64,000 nt of DNA, taken from the NCBI GenBank assembly GCA_010094025.1, contig ML991784.1, positions 124,001 to 188,000 of the forward strand, given 5' to 3'. This document shows positions 46,529 to 57,635 of the stretch, piece after piece; position 1 is the first letter of the stretch, and every line of letters begins with the position of its first letter. Under the pieces are notes generated by a model. The model did not search any database and was not told the DNA's origin. It saw nothing but the letters and a program-made list of their open reading frames with translations. The stretch comes from Viridothelium virens. Taxonomy: Eukaryota; Ascomycota; Dothideomycetes; Trypetheliales; Trypetheliaceae. The translations under genes and the position numbers were made by a program.

Positions 46529-48280
46529 TCATCTCAACTCAACACCCCATCCTTCAACCAATTTCTTACTAATCCCCTCGTGTAGCTCATTAACCTCTTC
46601 TCTCCCCAACGTCCGTTCCAGACTCCGATAGTTAATTCTATAGCACAGGCTCTTTCTCCCAGTCTTTGGATGTACAAATTCATCTACCATTTGCACGTCC
46701 TCAACGGAATCTCCTGCTGTGTCGCGGACGAGCTCCATAATATCGTTCTCATGGAATACTGGTCTTCCGCCGGCGGGACTAGATGTCGAGGGAAGGAAGA
46801 ACGAAACGTCTCGAGGACTCGCTGGGTATTTCGAAAACGGCTGGAACCTTGCAATCCTTCCCTCCCCTTCCACCTTCCCCTTTCCCACCTCCCCAACCTC
46901 ACTCTTGAACTGATCAAGAAACCGAGGATCCCTACTCCAAAACAGCCGGATATCCGGGATCCCAAACAACAGCATCGCAATCCTCTCCAAACCCAGCCCA
47001 AACGCCCAACCCACACGCTGCGGCACTCCCGCCTCAACCAAGAGCTCTTGCTTCACGACCCCCGAACCCAGCACCTCCAGCCAACCGTTTTGCCAGAAGA
47101 CCTCAAGCTCCCAACTCGGGGATGTAAATGGAAAGTACGCCTCCACCCACCGCACCTTGAGCGGTTCCTCCGTCGCCGCCTTCGCATCCCCCGCTGCGAC
47201 CGCCGCCCGCTTCGCCTGCGCAAACACCTCCACTACTACATTCTCAAGCGACCGTTTCAAATGCGCCCCAACCGCTTCCGCTTCCTCTGGCGTATGGTAA
47301 TTCGCCTGCAAGGGGTTCCGCTCCGGATGCGTCGGCGGATTCGGATCTTCCACAACGACATCATGGGTCGGCAGCCTCGCGACATCGTCCCAGATCGCCT
47401 GCGCCAGATCGCCATTCGCAGAGGCCGAGGTCGCCAGACGTCGCCGATCCCAGGTCCGCGCGCCCTCCATCTGGTGGAACACCGGGTAGTGGCTCCGATC
47501 GATGGCATCCCGACGGTAGACGTCGGCGCTCACGAGCCAGCCGTCGCTGGAGTCGGCGCGGAAGACGTCGGCCTGGTGGGCGGAGCTGTGCGTGCGCAAA
47601 ACCGTGTCGCGGTTCACGTAGTAGGTGTCGCTGCGGGCGCGGCCGGGGTGATCGGGTGGGAAGCCGAGGGAGTCGAAGTTCTGCTGGACGCTGACGATGG
47701 GGGAGAAGCTGGAGTAGGTGGTGAAGCCTGGGAAGCGGGATTCGATGAGGCGGCGGGTGAGGGCGATGGGGTGGCTGGGTTGGAGGTGAAGGCGTCGGGG
47801 GAGGGCTGATATGATGGAGGAGGGGACGTTTGTCCACGCGTCGGTAGGGTAAGGGCGGTTTTCGAGGATGAGATTTGGAGGGGTTGAGTCTGATGATTTT
47901 TGGGTGAGAAAAATTTGAATGGGAACATAAGCGTGACAGATGTATCATTGTTTCTTGGCTTAAGTTTCGACGACAGGTAAAGAAATACATTACTAAGTAT
48001 CAATTTATTTATGAAGATCGGAAAGGATGTTATGGTTATTCAATCATGAACACAAAATCAATAAATTAAAACAAAACACTGCAATACAGCTTCTGTAAGA
48101 TTAGAACTGAAACGGTCACCCGTTCGTTGCCGGTACAGTTGATGAAAGCTGAGACTGACCTGAAGAGTACTCCCGAATAGACGCGACTCGCCGGGCTTGT
48201 CGGGCTCTACAAGATGAACAGACATAGCTCCCCGTCGCTCCTAATGTCCGTAACGAGCCATTGGCCCTTATCCCAACCAT
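46529..48280 (-). CDS. msf1: Mitochondrial phenylalanyl-tRNA synthetase
   Basis: Two exons, 48280..48160 and 47889..46529. A 270-nt intron (GTCAGT to ATCAG) keeps frame and gives 493 aa. Exon 1 is a typical mitochondrial presequence (MVGIRANGSLRTLG, then CRARQARRVASIREYSS). Exon 2 opens STPPNLILENRPYPTDAW and carries the class II synthetase motifs: TYYVNRDTVLRTHSSAHQ and the YPVFHQMEGAR motif 2 region, and VGWAFGLGLERIAMLLF (motif 3). The C-terminal anticodon-binding (FDX-ACB) domain has FQPFSKYPASPRDVSFFLP and ends in VEGWGVELR. It charges mitochondrial tRNA-Phe as a monomer. A 379-aa frame on the opposite strand is a GC-composition shadow of this gene. Confidence 0.94.
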
Positions 48281-48576
48281 CTTGACCCGACTCGCTCGGA
48301 GTGAGTCTAATGTTGTCACTTGTCCCCTAACCCGAAAGCCGGCAGCTTTTCCGGGCCAACTTCGGCGTCCAAATTTGGAGTCCGGGTCTCATACGCGCTT
48401 GAGAGCCGATGTACTCCGTTATTACTAAAAATCCTCTCTACGCATTGCAATCTTGAAAGATCCGCTTCTGCGTTTCTATCGCCATCCTTCATCCCGCCAC
48501 CTGAGAGCGGAAGATCGCACAATTGCATAACTTGGAGGTTTGGTGGTCTCTGTAAGAGAACCATGCCCATTGAGTT
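47890..48576. other. Divergent promoter and msf1 intron
   Basis: 47890-48159 is the msf1 intron, and 48281-48576 is the shared upstream region of msf1 and dic1. No other gene is seen. Confidence 0.4.
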
Positions 48577-49678
48577 ATGCCCGCTTCTAAACAGGAGGTG
48601 CGGAAGGGCAAGGATGGCCAGCAGCAGCTGGGACCTATCCACTATCCGTTTTGGTTTGGAGGCTCGGCGAGCTGTTTCGCGGCCTGCGTCACGCACCCGT
48701 TAGACCTTGGTAAATCATCCCTTACTCATACTTACCTCTTCCAAATAATGCTAATGTTTCGCAGTCAAGGTATACTACATCGCGCACGAATGCTCCCATA
48801 GGTTCGCGTCCTCTTGCTTACCCTTGAGTTCGCGTACAGGTTCGACTGCAAACTCAAGCTCACGATGGGCCCCGCCGGAACATGCTCCAGATGTTTGTAC
48901 ATGTCTTCAAGTCCGATGGAGTTCCTGGACTGTACCGAGGGGTACATTTCCCTTTCGTATTCACTTTCCCTTCATAGCAAAGCTCACAGATAAACGCTAG
49001 TTATCGGCTTCTCTACTTCGCCAGCTAACTTACTCTACCACCCGATTCGGCGTTTATGAAGAACTTAAGGAGGTTTTCAGTACCTCACTCTCTTCGCCGT
49101 CGCTACCGACCCTCATCGCCATGGCATCTACGTCCGGCCTTCTCGGTGGCATCGCAGGAAACCCAGCAGACGTCCTCAACGTGCGCATGCAGCACGATGC
49201 TGCACTTCCGGTCTCCGAACGTCGTAACTACAAGAACGCGGTCGAGGGACTATATAGAATGGCACGCGAAGAAGGAGTGAAAAGTCTGTGGAGAGGAGTG
49301 TGGCCAAATAGCATGCGCGCCGTCCTAATGACAGCCAGTCAGTTGGCGAGCTACGACGCCTTCAAGGGTGTGCTTTTGAGCAGAGCAAAGATGGAAGATG
49401 GTCTCACGACACATTTCACCGCGTCATTCCTTGCTGGGTTCGTGGCTACAACAGTGTGTTCTCCCGTCGATGTCATTAAGACCCGGGTGATGAGCGCAAA
49501 GGAGAGCCAGGGGTTGATGACGCTGTTGGGTACCATCGTCAAGAATGAAGGCTTCGGTTGGATGTTCAGGGGATGGGTACCAAGTTTCATTCGGCTGGGT
49601 CCACATACGATCGCAACGTTCTTGTTTCTAGAGCAGCATAAGAAGATTTACCGGGGTCTGAAGGGATTTGAAGGCTAG
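48577..49678 (+). CDS. dic1: Mitochondrial dicarboxylate carrier
   Basis: Four exons: 48577..48709, 48765..48769 (a 5-nt microexon, TCAAG), 48840..48941 and 49001..49678. Introns are 55, 70 and 59 nt; the product is 305 aa. The microexon supplies the last base pair of Val and Lys in the first carrier signature, THPLDLVKVRLQTQ. The other two signatures are GNPADVLNVRMQ and CSPVDVIKTRVM. This is the three-repeat layout of the mitochondrial carrier family, in the inner membrane with six helices. The second repeat with NPADVLNVRMQHDAALP is characteristic of dicarboxylate carriers, which exchange malate or succinate for phosphate and feed the TCA cycle and gluconeogenesis. The sequence LYRGLSASLLRQLTYSTTRF also fits. 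Confidence 0.93.
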
Positions 49679-50349
49679 GAGGAGGTTTGCCTTTTGCATG
49701 CAAGCATAGACTTGGCGTTAATAGACAAGGGCGGCTCCAGCGTAACAAGTCTGGACTTTGAAGATCTACTGTTGCATCTGCTGATAATCTGGGATGGAAA
49801 AACTGGGACGAAGTTACTTGCTAAATCTTCTATCAGCATCGAACTTAGTACTATATACACTGTAAATATTCTTCATCGCGCAAATTGAGCCCCAGATACA
49901 GGATCCCTGGAGTCGAACGCTTCAAAAATCATCGTAAGTGCAGTGCAAGCTGCACAACGGCTCGAGTATCACATGCGGTGCCTTGGTCTTTGGGCCAGGC
50001 CAATGAGATAACAAATCTCGTTTTTACGCATGAGCGAATGAGTAGACTCCAAGAGAATGACTAAGGAGACAAAACTTGCATGAGGTCGAGGACAATGATT
50101 GGAAATGTTTAGTATTTCGGAACTTCATCTTGATGAATCCATTCATCTGGTCTAGCTGACTACGACCCGCATCGATGATCTAGACCCATTTGTAGCAAAT
50201 ACCAAGCACTGAACAGTTGAGACTCAATGACAAGGGCCACCTCGCCCAGCGCCTCTGTGATGCAAATCTATTCCGAAAACGCCTCTACTATGCCACGGAG
50301 GATGTCTCCCATGCTTGCGCCAAAAATCGTTCTCAAACCAACAATGCAC
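49679..50349. other. Convergent 3' flanks
   Basis: This lies between the dic1 stop and the calcipressin stop. No gene is seen. Confidence 0.4.
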
Positions 50350-51261
50350 TTAAACATTCGACATCAACTCTACCGGTGGTCGTGGCGTGTGATAAAACCT
50401 CTTGTCCGACGCCTCATCCCCTTCCATTGGCGTCAGATCCCCCGGACTCTCCGTCGTGTCCTCCACTGCAATCGCTGGCAAAGCAGGGCTATCCCCATGG
50501 TCATCCGGATGGTATACAATCGTGCTACTCCCGCTCCGCTGCCGTCCAGCCCACACGCCCTTCACGTCTCCATCCCGTATATTCTCCCCTCTCCTTTCTC
50601 CTCCACTCTGTCGCTCCCACTCCGGCTCGGCCTCAGTGTCCCTCTCGCTTCCCCCTCGGGCATGCAGCTTCGCCAGCGCGCCCGCCAAATCCTCTGCGTG
50701 CACCTCCTTGTTCGGGGGCTCCTCGTCTCGAATCTCCCAACCCGCGGGCGGGCTCGGTGGTGGCGAGATGAAAAATAGCTTCTGACTCTTAGGTGCCTGC
50801 AGGTGCTGGTCTTCCGGGTTTATTGGAGTGGGCTGGCCGAAGTAGACACGGATGCGATCGGTTAGTCCCATGATGGTGGAGCCGTCAAGGGCTTGTCGGA
50901 TGGAGATGGCGGCTTCGGTGGTTTCAAAAGAGACGACGAGGCGGCGAAATGATTTTAGGGGAGAGAAGGAGTGGAGTGGAGCGTGGCTAGAGAGGAGGTC
51001 GCGGATGGTTTGGAGGTTGGTGGGGTGGAAGATGGTAGGTTCATTTAGGTTCTGTGGTGGTTTGATTAGTATTGGTTTTTGTGCAGAAAGGAATTGGGCA
51101 AGTTTTGAACTCACTGTGATAAGAAGAGTGTTTGATGGAGGTGAAGGTTGGCTCAATGCAGGCAAATCAGATAGATCTAGGGACAGTGGTGGCGATTTTC
51201 TGCCTCTAGATGAGGGGCTCGAAGTGTTGGAAACTGGCGGTGTTGACGTCTCTGCTGCCAT
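50350..51261 (-). CDS. Calcipressin (regulator of calcineurin)
   Basis: Two exons, 51261..51115 and 51051..50350, give 282 aa. The 63-nt intron (GTGAGT to CACAG) is a multiple of three and free of stops, so the frame is also open through it; splicing is preferred because it joins NTLLITNLNEPTIFHPTNLQ, the usual family sequence. Further signatures are HAPLHSFSPLKSFRRLVVSF and EAAISIRQALDG (RRM-like fold), and the serine-proline motif KLFFISPPPSPPAGWE. In known family members that motif is phosphorylated and binds calcineurin. Such proteins inhibit or tune calcineurin in calcium and stress signalling. The C-terminal part is Glu/Arg-rich and disordered, with a possible PxIxIT-like segment ALPAIAVED. 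Confidence 0.93.
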   Translation of the reverse strand: MAAETSTPPVSNTSSPSSRGRKSPPLSLDLSDLPALSQPSPPSNTLLITVSSKLAQFLSAQKPILIKPPQNLNEPTIFHPTNLQTIRDLLSSHAPLHSFSPLKSFRRLVVSFETTEAAISIRQALDGSTIMGLTDRIRVYFGQPTPINPEDQHLQAPKSQKLFFISPPPSPPAGWEIRDEEPPNKEVHAEDLAGALAKLHARGGSERDTEAEPEWERQSGGERRGENIRDGDVKGVWAGRQRSGSSTIVYHPDDHGDSPALPAIAVEDTTESPGDLTPMEGDEASDKRFYHTPRPPVELMSNV

Positions 51262-52373
51262 TCTGGAATTGTTGCAGGCGAATTCGATAAGACTTGATGT
51301 CTGTTAGGATCTCGCTACAAGAATGGGGAGAGAAGTCAGTTGCAGCCAGCAAAATGTTATATGAAGTACCTTGGTCGGTAGTCAGAAGTAGTCAGAGTGA
51401 TTGACGTTTGCGGCGCAGCAGGGTCAAAAGGCAAACTCCGGCTGGCATTTGCGGAGAAGAATGGAACAGCCTGGAAAGCGAAGGCAATCATGCACTGCCC
51501 TCAACAACAAATCATTGGCTGCTCTTGGCTTTCAGTGGCACAGCTCCACACGCTGCAGCCGCGCGCCATTCATCAATCCAACCTATCGATTTACTTTCCC
51601 TTTCTTTGCTGGTGGCCACCTAGATCACAGCAGGGATGGCGCGGCTGCGTCTTGGAGCCTTGGCGGACCTGCTGGATATGAGTCTATTCAACCTTGGGGA
51701 GCCATCTCTGCGTGAGACATGTTTCACGTCGGCTGTGAAGAAAGAGACCAGTTGGTAAACAAGCTTATTCACCTTACAGATACACCTTACGAGCTTGGCT
51801 TTACCGTTGAGCCTGCCTGTCATTTCTGTTGATCTGAATCGTGACCGCTTTCATCGTCATCCACTGAGGCTCAGCCGTCTCGTTGCCAGCGATCAACCCG
51901 TAAATCGGTGGCACCGAGGATTTGAGCGAGACTTACATAAAGTATTAGGTGAGAAGAAGGCTAGTTTCCTTACATTGCAAAGTCACGGAAGCCCGAGGCC
52001 CGACCTCTTCCTAAGGTGGCGGTGTTGCTCTCCGGAGACTCCAGGCCAGCATCCAAGAGCAACCCCGTCAGGTTTCTGAATAAATGGTGCACAAATGGCC
52101 TCCCATTACTAAATGTCACGCTGTCCTTGTAAAATAGCACAATGTCAATCCTGGTGGAGCAGGCTATGAACGAAGTTGTTCCTCCATATGCTAATTATCT
52201 ATTGGTACTCCGTACACCCGTCTCGAGGTCGACCGAACTTGGTTCACAAACTTCCAAAGGAGCGTTGGAAATGATACGATAAATTCAGCCACATCCGTCC
52301 TTCAATATTAGCGTCTCTTAGCGTCTCTGAATTCTGCCTCAGCGGATTTATTCAGTATAGAGTCCATCGCGTC
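51262..52373. other. Intergenic, no gene seen
   Basis: 1.1 kb upstream of calcipressin and downstream of the SnoaL-like gene. Only short frames are present. One TACTCCGTAC motif lies at 52206-52215. Confidence 0.4.
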
Positions 52374-53013
52374 TCAGCCGCCGATCGTGCCGTTCAACGT
52401 TGGACCCGGTCCCAAAAATCTTACGCGCCTTTCTTGAATAACCCACGTCCAGAAACCGCCAAAACCACCGTCCGACCAGCGTCGACTGAACTGATCGAAG
52501 TAGTAGCCGAAGTATTGCCCAGCTACCTTGTTGTTTCGATCCCAGATCGTAACTTGGAAGGCCGAAGCTGCAAGCACATGTGTATCGTTCGGAACATGCA
52601 CTGTGGAGCCGACGAGATGCTGCGTGGTCATGTTCGAGTACTGAACCACTCATTAGTTTGTCCATTTCGTCGCAGCGGCAGCCCTCATTGAAATCGATTC
52701 GAGAGAAATGCATACGGTTGGAGGTACTCACACTCAGAGCAAGGGCACTGCAGATAGCAGGTAAGCCTTGGAGGTTCCGGTAAGAGCCACTGTAGTGAGC
52801 AACTGCGTCCTGGCTAAAAACGCGGTCGAGTTGATCAAATCTCTTCTGATCAACGAGTTCAGCGTAGGTGTTGACAGTCTGGCTCAGTAGGACCCAAGTT
52901 ACGTCGCCTCTGCTGAGGCTGGAAAAGTCTTGTTGCGAGGGTTCCTCGGATCTGCTAAGCCCCAAAGTGGCAAATAGCAGAGTCACCAGAGAAACAAGGG
53001 CTGCGAAATGCAT
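52374..53013 (-). CDS. Secreted SnoaL/NTF2-like protein
   Basis: Two exons, 53013..52732 and 52640..52374. A 91-nt intron (GTGAGT to TTCAG) gives 182 aa. A signal peptide (MHFAALVSLVTLLFATLGLS) is followed by an NTF2-like cone fold: helix pair VTWVLLSQTVNTYAELVDQK, then FDQLDRVFSQDAVAHYSGS, then beta strands in TTQHLVGSTVHVPNDTHV and VAGQYFGYYFDQFSR. The pattern of an N-terminal helix with RFD-LDRVFSQDAV matches SnoaL-like polyketide cyclase/dehydratase-related domains, which are found in many unrelated enzymes and orphan proteins. Substrate is unknown. Two sequons (NMT and NDT) fit secretion. Left unspliced, the frame runs on to 52348 with an uncharacteristic tail, so the spliced model is preferred. 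Confidence 0.75.
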
Positions 53014-54101
53014 CTTTGCAGGACGTCAATGATTGTGCTGATGTGTTTTGATGATGATTTTTTCAGAGATGCTCTTCCTGGTCTTTTATACTTCCTTGTA
53101 ACTCATCTTACCTCATGAAGCAGGGTAGTACAGTATCTCCTTGAATTGAAAGTAACCCTAAACAATGGAGAGCCAAATACTTCTTTAGGTAGCGCCTCTT
53201 CAACTAACTCAGACTTAGATATGCAGATTCACAAAGAGACGTCAACTCCGTCGCCGACAGTGTGGACTTCATTCAAATCTGTCACACGCGTACATCCCCA
53301 TATTTCATTTCTAACATCTCAAATCAGGTCTAAGACCATGTCAGCTGGCAACAAAGGCTTTTACGAGGCGCATGTGCTACCATGCTGTCTGGAACCTCGT
53401 AATTTTAAAATTGCCCCTTGTAGGAGGCTTTCTCTATTGAAGATGGTCAAGTGATTGCCACAATAGCACCACCTCAGATCCCTTTCGTATTATAGTGAAG
53501 CAGCGTCGGATGAAGACGATTGATACAATGTTCGTCTGAGGACTAAATGGAGAGAAAGGTCCTTGAGTGTGAGAAAGACGTGTTGAAGAACGGGAAGTGC
53601 CGGAAATACAGAGATATGATCCTAGAATGAGCAAGGAGCGTCTCAGACTTGGCTGAAAGCCACCTGTGGTACAAGCAGTATCCGCGGTCAGCGGAGCACT
53701 CGGAAGAGAAGCTGAGTCTGTATATTTGGGCTTTTCCGTGAGACCCTCTGCTTCGTCACTTTCCTATGATAGCGCGCTTTGGAGATGAACCCGTCTTGAG
53801 GCGTCGCCTTCGGAGGACAACACGTATCACGGGCAAATGGTCGTTGGTAGTCATCAAAGAATAGTTTCATCAAATCGTGCCGGCGGCATGCCCGAAGACA
53901 CATTTGAAATGTTGTGTAACAGGTAAGCCCACCGGCGATCCGAGTGGCATTGGAGGGCTCAAACGAGAACGGAGGAGTCCATTGAGAAAACGAGCTAGCT
54001 ACTTGAAAGGCTACAAGTCCAGATCACTTATTGTAGCACATGCTCTTTGACTGTGGCGGGACAAGCGAAGTCGAGATCTTTACCTCCATCCTGTATGATG
54101 G
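53014..54101. other. Intergenic, no gene seen
   Basis: 1.1 kb between the SnoaL-like gene and the 3' end of the beta-lactamase-like gene. No domain, RNA gene or repeat is recognised. Confidence 0.4.
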
Positions 54102-55665
54102 TCAATTGTCTACTTTATCAAACCAAATAAAGGCGTCTATCTCAGGCTCAATCTTCAACCCCATTTTCACGACCCGATCGTTGTCGAAGCGGAATTCTGC
54201 AAGAAATGGGTCATCCCCGCCATCATCGCAGTCTTCTAAGTGCGCAATATACTTGGTCTGATCACAAATATGTTCGAATGTGAGGTAGAAGCCCATAGAG
54301 CGATCCGTTGCATTGACGAACAACTTGTTATCCTTTATCTCTAAGATCATACCGCGATATCCAGCGTTCCAGTATTCGCCAGTATAGGTGCCGAGCGGAA
54401 TTTTTTGTGGCTGCGGAGTTCCATCGAAGTCTGGGCGGAGCTCTTTCCTGAGTCTACCTGCCTCGTCGTCCTCTTCACGTTTTGCCTTCCTTTGTAAATA
54501 GAGCGCGTTCCAGTCCGGACGCTTAGGCTTTGGAACCTTGAGAGCTTCATCGATGAGCTCATGAGCAAGAACGGGGGCCAGGTCAGAGGCCTCGCTCGAG
54601 TTTCCAAGGATCACACCACCGATATTTTGCTTTGGCAGGAAGAAGTGTATGCTACCGAAGCCCGAAATTGCTCCTTCGTGTCGGACGACCAAAGAGCCCC
54701 TGTAGAAGTATGGTTCCCAGCCTGCCGCGTACGCCGACCATGAAGTGAGCGGATCCAGGTCATCATCATCGGGGTTTGCGAAGATACGTGGTCTGACGAG
54801 ACTCTTATAGATCTCTTCAGAAATAGGAGGCTCCTGCTGCATAACCGTCTTCACCCACTTAATGTAATCGTTTACCGAGGTTATTATACTACCGGCGCCT
54901 TGGTCTTCTGGAGATTGTAGAATTTCGATTGGCTTATACGTATTCTTGTCTTCGTCCCATACATACGGTGTCGCAATACGATCACTTAGACCCGCAGCCC
55001 TTGCTGCCTCTGGCTGTAGCCGTGTCGAGTTCATGCCGATGGGACCGAAGAAACGGGACCGAAGAAACTCGGCAAACGACAAGCCACTCATCTTCTCGAC
55101 AAGGTAGCTAGCGATGGTGAACATCAAGTTGTTGTACATATATTTGGACCGTATCGGGGCGCTGATTTGCAGGTTCCGTACGTTCCGCGCTATGGACTGT
55201 GCGGTATCTGGTTGAGCGGCCTTTATGCCCAGATATGATGAGTCGTGCCTATATATGTTATTTCGGACTTGAGAAAAGAGAGTAATGAGGCACTCACGCC
55301 GGCAGGCCAGTCCTGTGGCTGAGCATGTCTTCTACTGTAACATTTGCAGTATAGTTTTCCTCAGACATTACAAAATCATCCGGCAGGAGGCTAGACATTT
55401 TTGCATCCCATTGCACATGAGGATATTTTTCATTGTCAGCAACTAGCAATGCAACGGACGCAGCAGTCAGAGACTTCGAAGAAGACGCGATGTTGAATAA
55501 TGTATCCGGGGTACATGGCTTAGCTGGATTCAAAGAAGCTCTCCCGAAACCTCTCGACACAGTGATATCGTTCTGAATGATAGCAATAGCCAAGCCTGGC
55601 ACGTGCCATTGCTCTAGAAGCTCTTCGACATGGGCAGTGAAGCCCGGGGAGTTCAAAAGGTCCAT
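54102..55665 (-). CDS. Serine beta-lactamase-like protein (class C / penicillin-binding-protein fold)
   Basis: Two exons, 55665..55298 and 55248..54102, with a 49-nt intron and kept frame, give 504 aa. Active-site elements of the family are present: S-x-x-K in NIASSSKSLTAASVALLV, the Tyr motif YNN in KYMYNNLMFTIASYLVEKM, and HEG in VRHEGAISGFGS in place of KTG. The N terminus (HVEELLEQWHVPGLAIAIIQ) is typical. A C-terminal beta-barrel-like domain (GTYTGEYWNAGYRGMILEIK) matches the lipocalin-like tail of fungal members. No signal peptide is seen, so it is probably intracellular. Fungal relatives include hydrolases and transesterases of secondary metabolism as well as orphan enzymes; no biosynthetic cluster surrounds this one, so the substrate is open. 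Confidence 0.9.
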
Positions 55666-56478
55666 AAGTGAATGCCGTTGCAGGTCGAAGCTGGGCTATT
55701 GATATTGATCTAGTCGTTTTCGTTGAAACTTTGCGGTCTTGAGTCCTGCAGGTAGCACGTATATAAGAGATATTGTGAAATAAGCATTGTCGCAGGAAAT
55801 CGGCAGCTTACGCCAAGTGTTGGGGCATTCAACAGGCAAACACGCGTGAGTCACATATATCGAGATCGGTGAAAACTATACGAACTTTAAGGTTTGAAAA
55901 ATCGAATTATTACAGCTCATTAGCTAGACAGAAATGAAGATGACGGTGATGACAATGAATGGGCAAACCGGTCTTGAAGGGTACAGGAATTGATAGCGAC
56001 TTTTCTCCTAAGCATGGAGGGAGAGGCGTCATAGGCGGTCCAGAGTAGAGTAGGTGCTGGAGACGATAGTCATTACATAGAACAGGCCGCGCTCCATGCT
56101 ATGCATTTACTTACCTACTAGGAAGGCTAGCCTAGAGTGGTCAGGTCTATGCAAGTACATGTAATCGTGGGAGGTAGTACGGAGTACCTGAGAGTTGACG
56201 GAAGTACAGTCATCTACGCTAAACCCAGTTCGGACTCAGTACCTTCGTACCTTAGAGTAGCTTACCCTTGAAGGTTGATCGCGGTAAAATATCACCTCAC
56301 ATATTTTTGTCGAGGCACTCCAAGCACGCTAGCAACTTTAACTGTCAGCCTGACCACCCGCGATGATGAGAGTCTTCTTCTAAAGCTCTGCTATACTACA
56401 TTTGGGTCAGAAGACAAACCCAACGAGTGATCTTAACGCCCTACTCTGTCCGTCTCCCGCCGAGGGAAGTGCATCGAC
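55666..56478. other. Divergent promoter region
   Basis: This separates the beta-lactamase-like gene (minus) and rpb3 (plus). It contains a TACGGAGTAC motif at 56178-56187 and several TACCTA-type words. No gene is seen. Confidence 0.4.
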
Positions 56479-57635
56479 ATGGAATATGGAATGCCCATGG
56501 ATACTGAGGATCTCGGTCCTCAGGTAACCATTCGCGGAGTGCGTCGCGCCCTCCACCACCCTCTCCACTCCCCTCTCAAAGTAACCCATCATCCCAGGCC
56601 AACCCCAGCGATGTCGACTTCGTCCTCCGCAATGTCGACCTCGCCTTCGCCAACTCCCTCCGCCGCGTCGTCCTCGCCGAGATCCCCACCATGGCCATCG
56701 ACCTCGTCGAGGTCGAGTCCAACACGACCGTGCTCGCCGACGAGTTCCTCGCGCACCGACTCGGCCTGATTCCGCTCAGCGCGCGCAACGTCGAGGAGGT
56801 GGCATACACGCGGGACTGCGACTGCGAGCAGTATTGCGAGCGGTGCAGCGTGACGCTGACGTTGCGGGCGCGCTGCACGGGCGATGGCGTCATGAGCGTG
56901 TATGCGCGCGACCTGGTGGTGAGCGAGGAGCGAGCGAACGAGTTTGTGGGCACACCGGTGATCGTGGATCCGGAGGGGAAAGGGCCGATCATATGCAAGC
57001 TCAGGAAGGGGCAAGAGTTGAAGATGAAGTGCGTGGCGAAGAAGGGAATTGCGAAGGAGCATGCGAAGTGGGCGCCCACGGCGGCGGTCGCATTCGAGTA
57101 CGATCCTCACAATCGGTTACGGCATTTGGACTATTGGTTTGAGAATAATCCTAAAGAAGAGTGGTAAGTGCGTGTCGCTTGCTGGCACCCAGTCTGCAGT
57201 AGTAGTAGCAGGAGCAGGAGCAGTAGCGCCAGCTGCTTTGCAACGATACTGACACTGGTACTTCACAGGCCCGTCGGACCCAATGCAGAATGGGAGCCGG
57301 AGCCCGCCGAGGGTGAGCCCTTTGACTACCACGCCGAACCAGACACCTTCTACATGAACGTCGAGACAGTAGGCGGTCTTGAGCCAGACGCCATCATGCA
57401 GCAGGGCATCAAGGTGCTGCAACAAAAACTAGCCTCCGTCATTCAAGAGCTCTCAGGAGGTGATGATCAACGCGATATGAATGGTTACGGTGGCGCAAGC
57501 CCTGGATATACGCCCGGAACGTCTTACGGTGGAAACGAAGGCTACACCACTCCGTACGGAGGCAATGTAAGTGCGTGGGGTGGTGGTGGTACAACCCCCT
57601 ATGGCGCAACTCCCTACGGTCAAAGTGGTTATTAG
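56479..57635 (+). CDS. rpb3: RNA polymerase II subunit Rpb3
   Basis: Three exons, 56479..56538, 56598..57163 and 57269..57635, with introns of 59 and 105 nt, give 330 aa. Spliced, the N terminus reads [20 protein letters not shown], the alpha-like domain start. Signatures follow: [39 protein letters not shown], the zinc loop [14 protein letters not shown] (four Cys), [20 protein letters not shown] and [20 protein letters not shown]. Rpb3 pairs with Rpb11 as the counterpart of the bacterial alpha dimer. The C-terminal ~50 residues are Gly/Tyr/Thr-rich with repeated TPYG-like units ([25 protein letters not shown]), a disordered tail known in fungal orthologues. Intron 1 starts at a GTGCGT donor. 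Confidence 0.96.

Noticed and set aside
46670-47809. 379-codon open frame on the plus strand
   Set aside because: It is antisense to the mitochondrial Phe-tRNA synthetase exon, whose class II motifs are clear. The frame is Arg/Pro-rich from GC-biased codons.
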